Source: Methylomonas koyamae
GTDB taxonomy: Bacteria > Pseudomonadota > Gammaproteobacteria > Methylococcales > Methylomonadaceae
Assembly: GCA_945877625.1 (NCBI GenBank)
Contig: CAMCSF010000006.1
Location: forward strand, 1-34,278
DNA: 34,278 nucleotides
Direction of reading: 5' to 3'
This document shows, one piece after another, positions 34,272 to 34,278 of this stretch (position 1 is its first letter; each line of letters opens with the position of its first letter). The position numbers and the translations under genes were made by a program. The notes under the pieces were generated by a model that saw only the letters and a program-made list of their open reading frames with translations, searched no databases and was not told the origin of the DNA.

Positions 34272-34278
34272 GTAGGCT

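Larger units (their letters stand above)
30368..34278. mobile_element. part of an integrated element (satellite/ICE-like), continuing past the window
   Basis: An RHH-like repressor candidate divergent from an AlpA-type regulator, followed by a large helicase/primase-like replication protein and a small basic protein, is a P4-satellite or plasmid-like replication layout. The left side has hsdM debris and terminators. No integrase, relaxase or structural gene is in view, and neither end nor an att site could be fixed. The left limit given is the RHH-like gene, not a proven junction. Confidence 0.45.

Overview
The window reads as a piece of a gammaproteobacterial chromosome. The DUF2760/Hsp70 pair, the DUF2797 protein and the family I inorganic pyrophosphatase all look gammaproteobacterial, possibly from a methanotroph-like lineage. 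I cannot fix the genus from sequence alone. Base composition shifts visibly along the window (by eye, not counted): moderate GC at 1-4150, AT-rich at 4200-7500, higher GC at 7500-15900, and AT-rich again from 15900 to about 30000. This suggests an assembly of segments with different histories.

Layout. (1) 1-4150 is housekeeping-like: the 3' end of a DUF2760 gene overlapping an Hsp70-family gene, a degraded stretch, a DUF2797 gene and ppa. (2) 4200-7500 is an AT-rich exported-protein segment: a small periplasmic-binding-like protein, then a two-gene minus-strand operon for an outer-membrane beta-barrel and a secreted subtilase. (3) 7504-15885 holds an unrecognised protein and a minus-strand block that begins with an RTX/DUF4214 surface protein. 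That gene is followed by a strong terminator lying inside the beginning of the next ORF, then by two large GT2 glycosyltransferases, a methyltransferase and a GT4 glycosyltransferase. (4) 16182-29761 is one long plus-strand glycan cluster: APS kinase, rfbF, rfbG, rfbH, an HpcH/HpaI-type aldolase, an SDR, a 3-dehydroquinate-synthase-like cyclase, an NAD-dependent epimerase/reductase, a ThDP-dependent acetolactate-synthase-like enzyme, a sulfotransferase, a large GT2 and a protein that looks like a degenerate GT-A.

How the genes may work together. RfbFGH make CDP-4-keto-3,6-dideoxyglucose. A ThDP enzyme next to this route is the hallmark of two-carbon (or longer) branching, as in yersiniose. 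The added aldolase, SDR and dehydroquinate-synthase-like cyclase point to something more elaborate, perhaps a higher-carbon branched or carbocyclic sugar in the style of caryose or bradyrhizose (inference). APS kinase at the start and a sulfotransferase near the end suggest a sulfated glycan. This cassette is my main candidate for an undescribed system.

(5) 29762-34278 looks like the edge of an integrated element. It has terminators and a 26-codon hsdM remnant, then a divergent pair (a 52-residue ribbon-helix-helix-like protein and an AlpA-like regulator) around an operator-like palindrome, an 850-residue helicase/primase-like replication protein, a small basic protein, and a strongly structured non-coding segment running off the end. 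No integrase, tRNA, rRNA or CRISPR array was seen.
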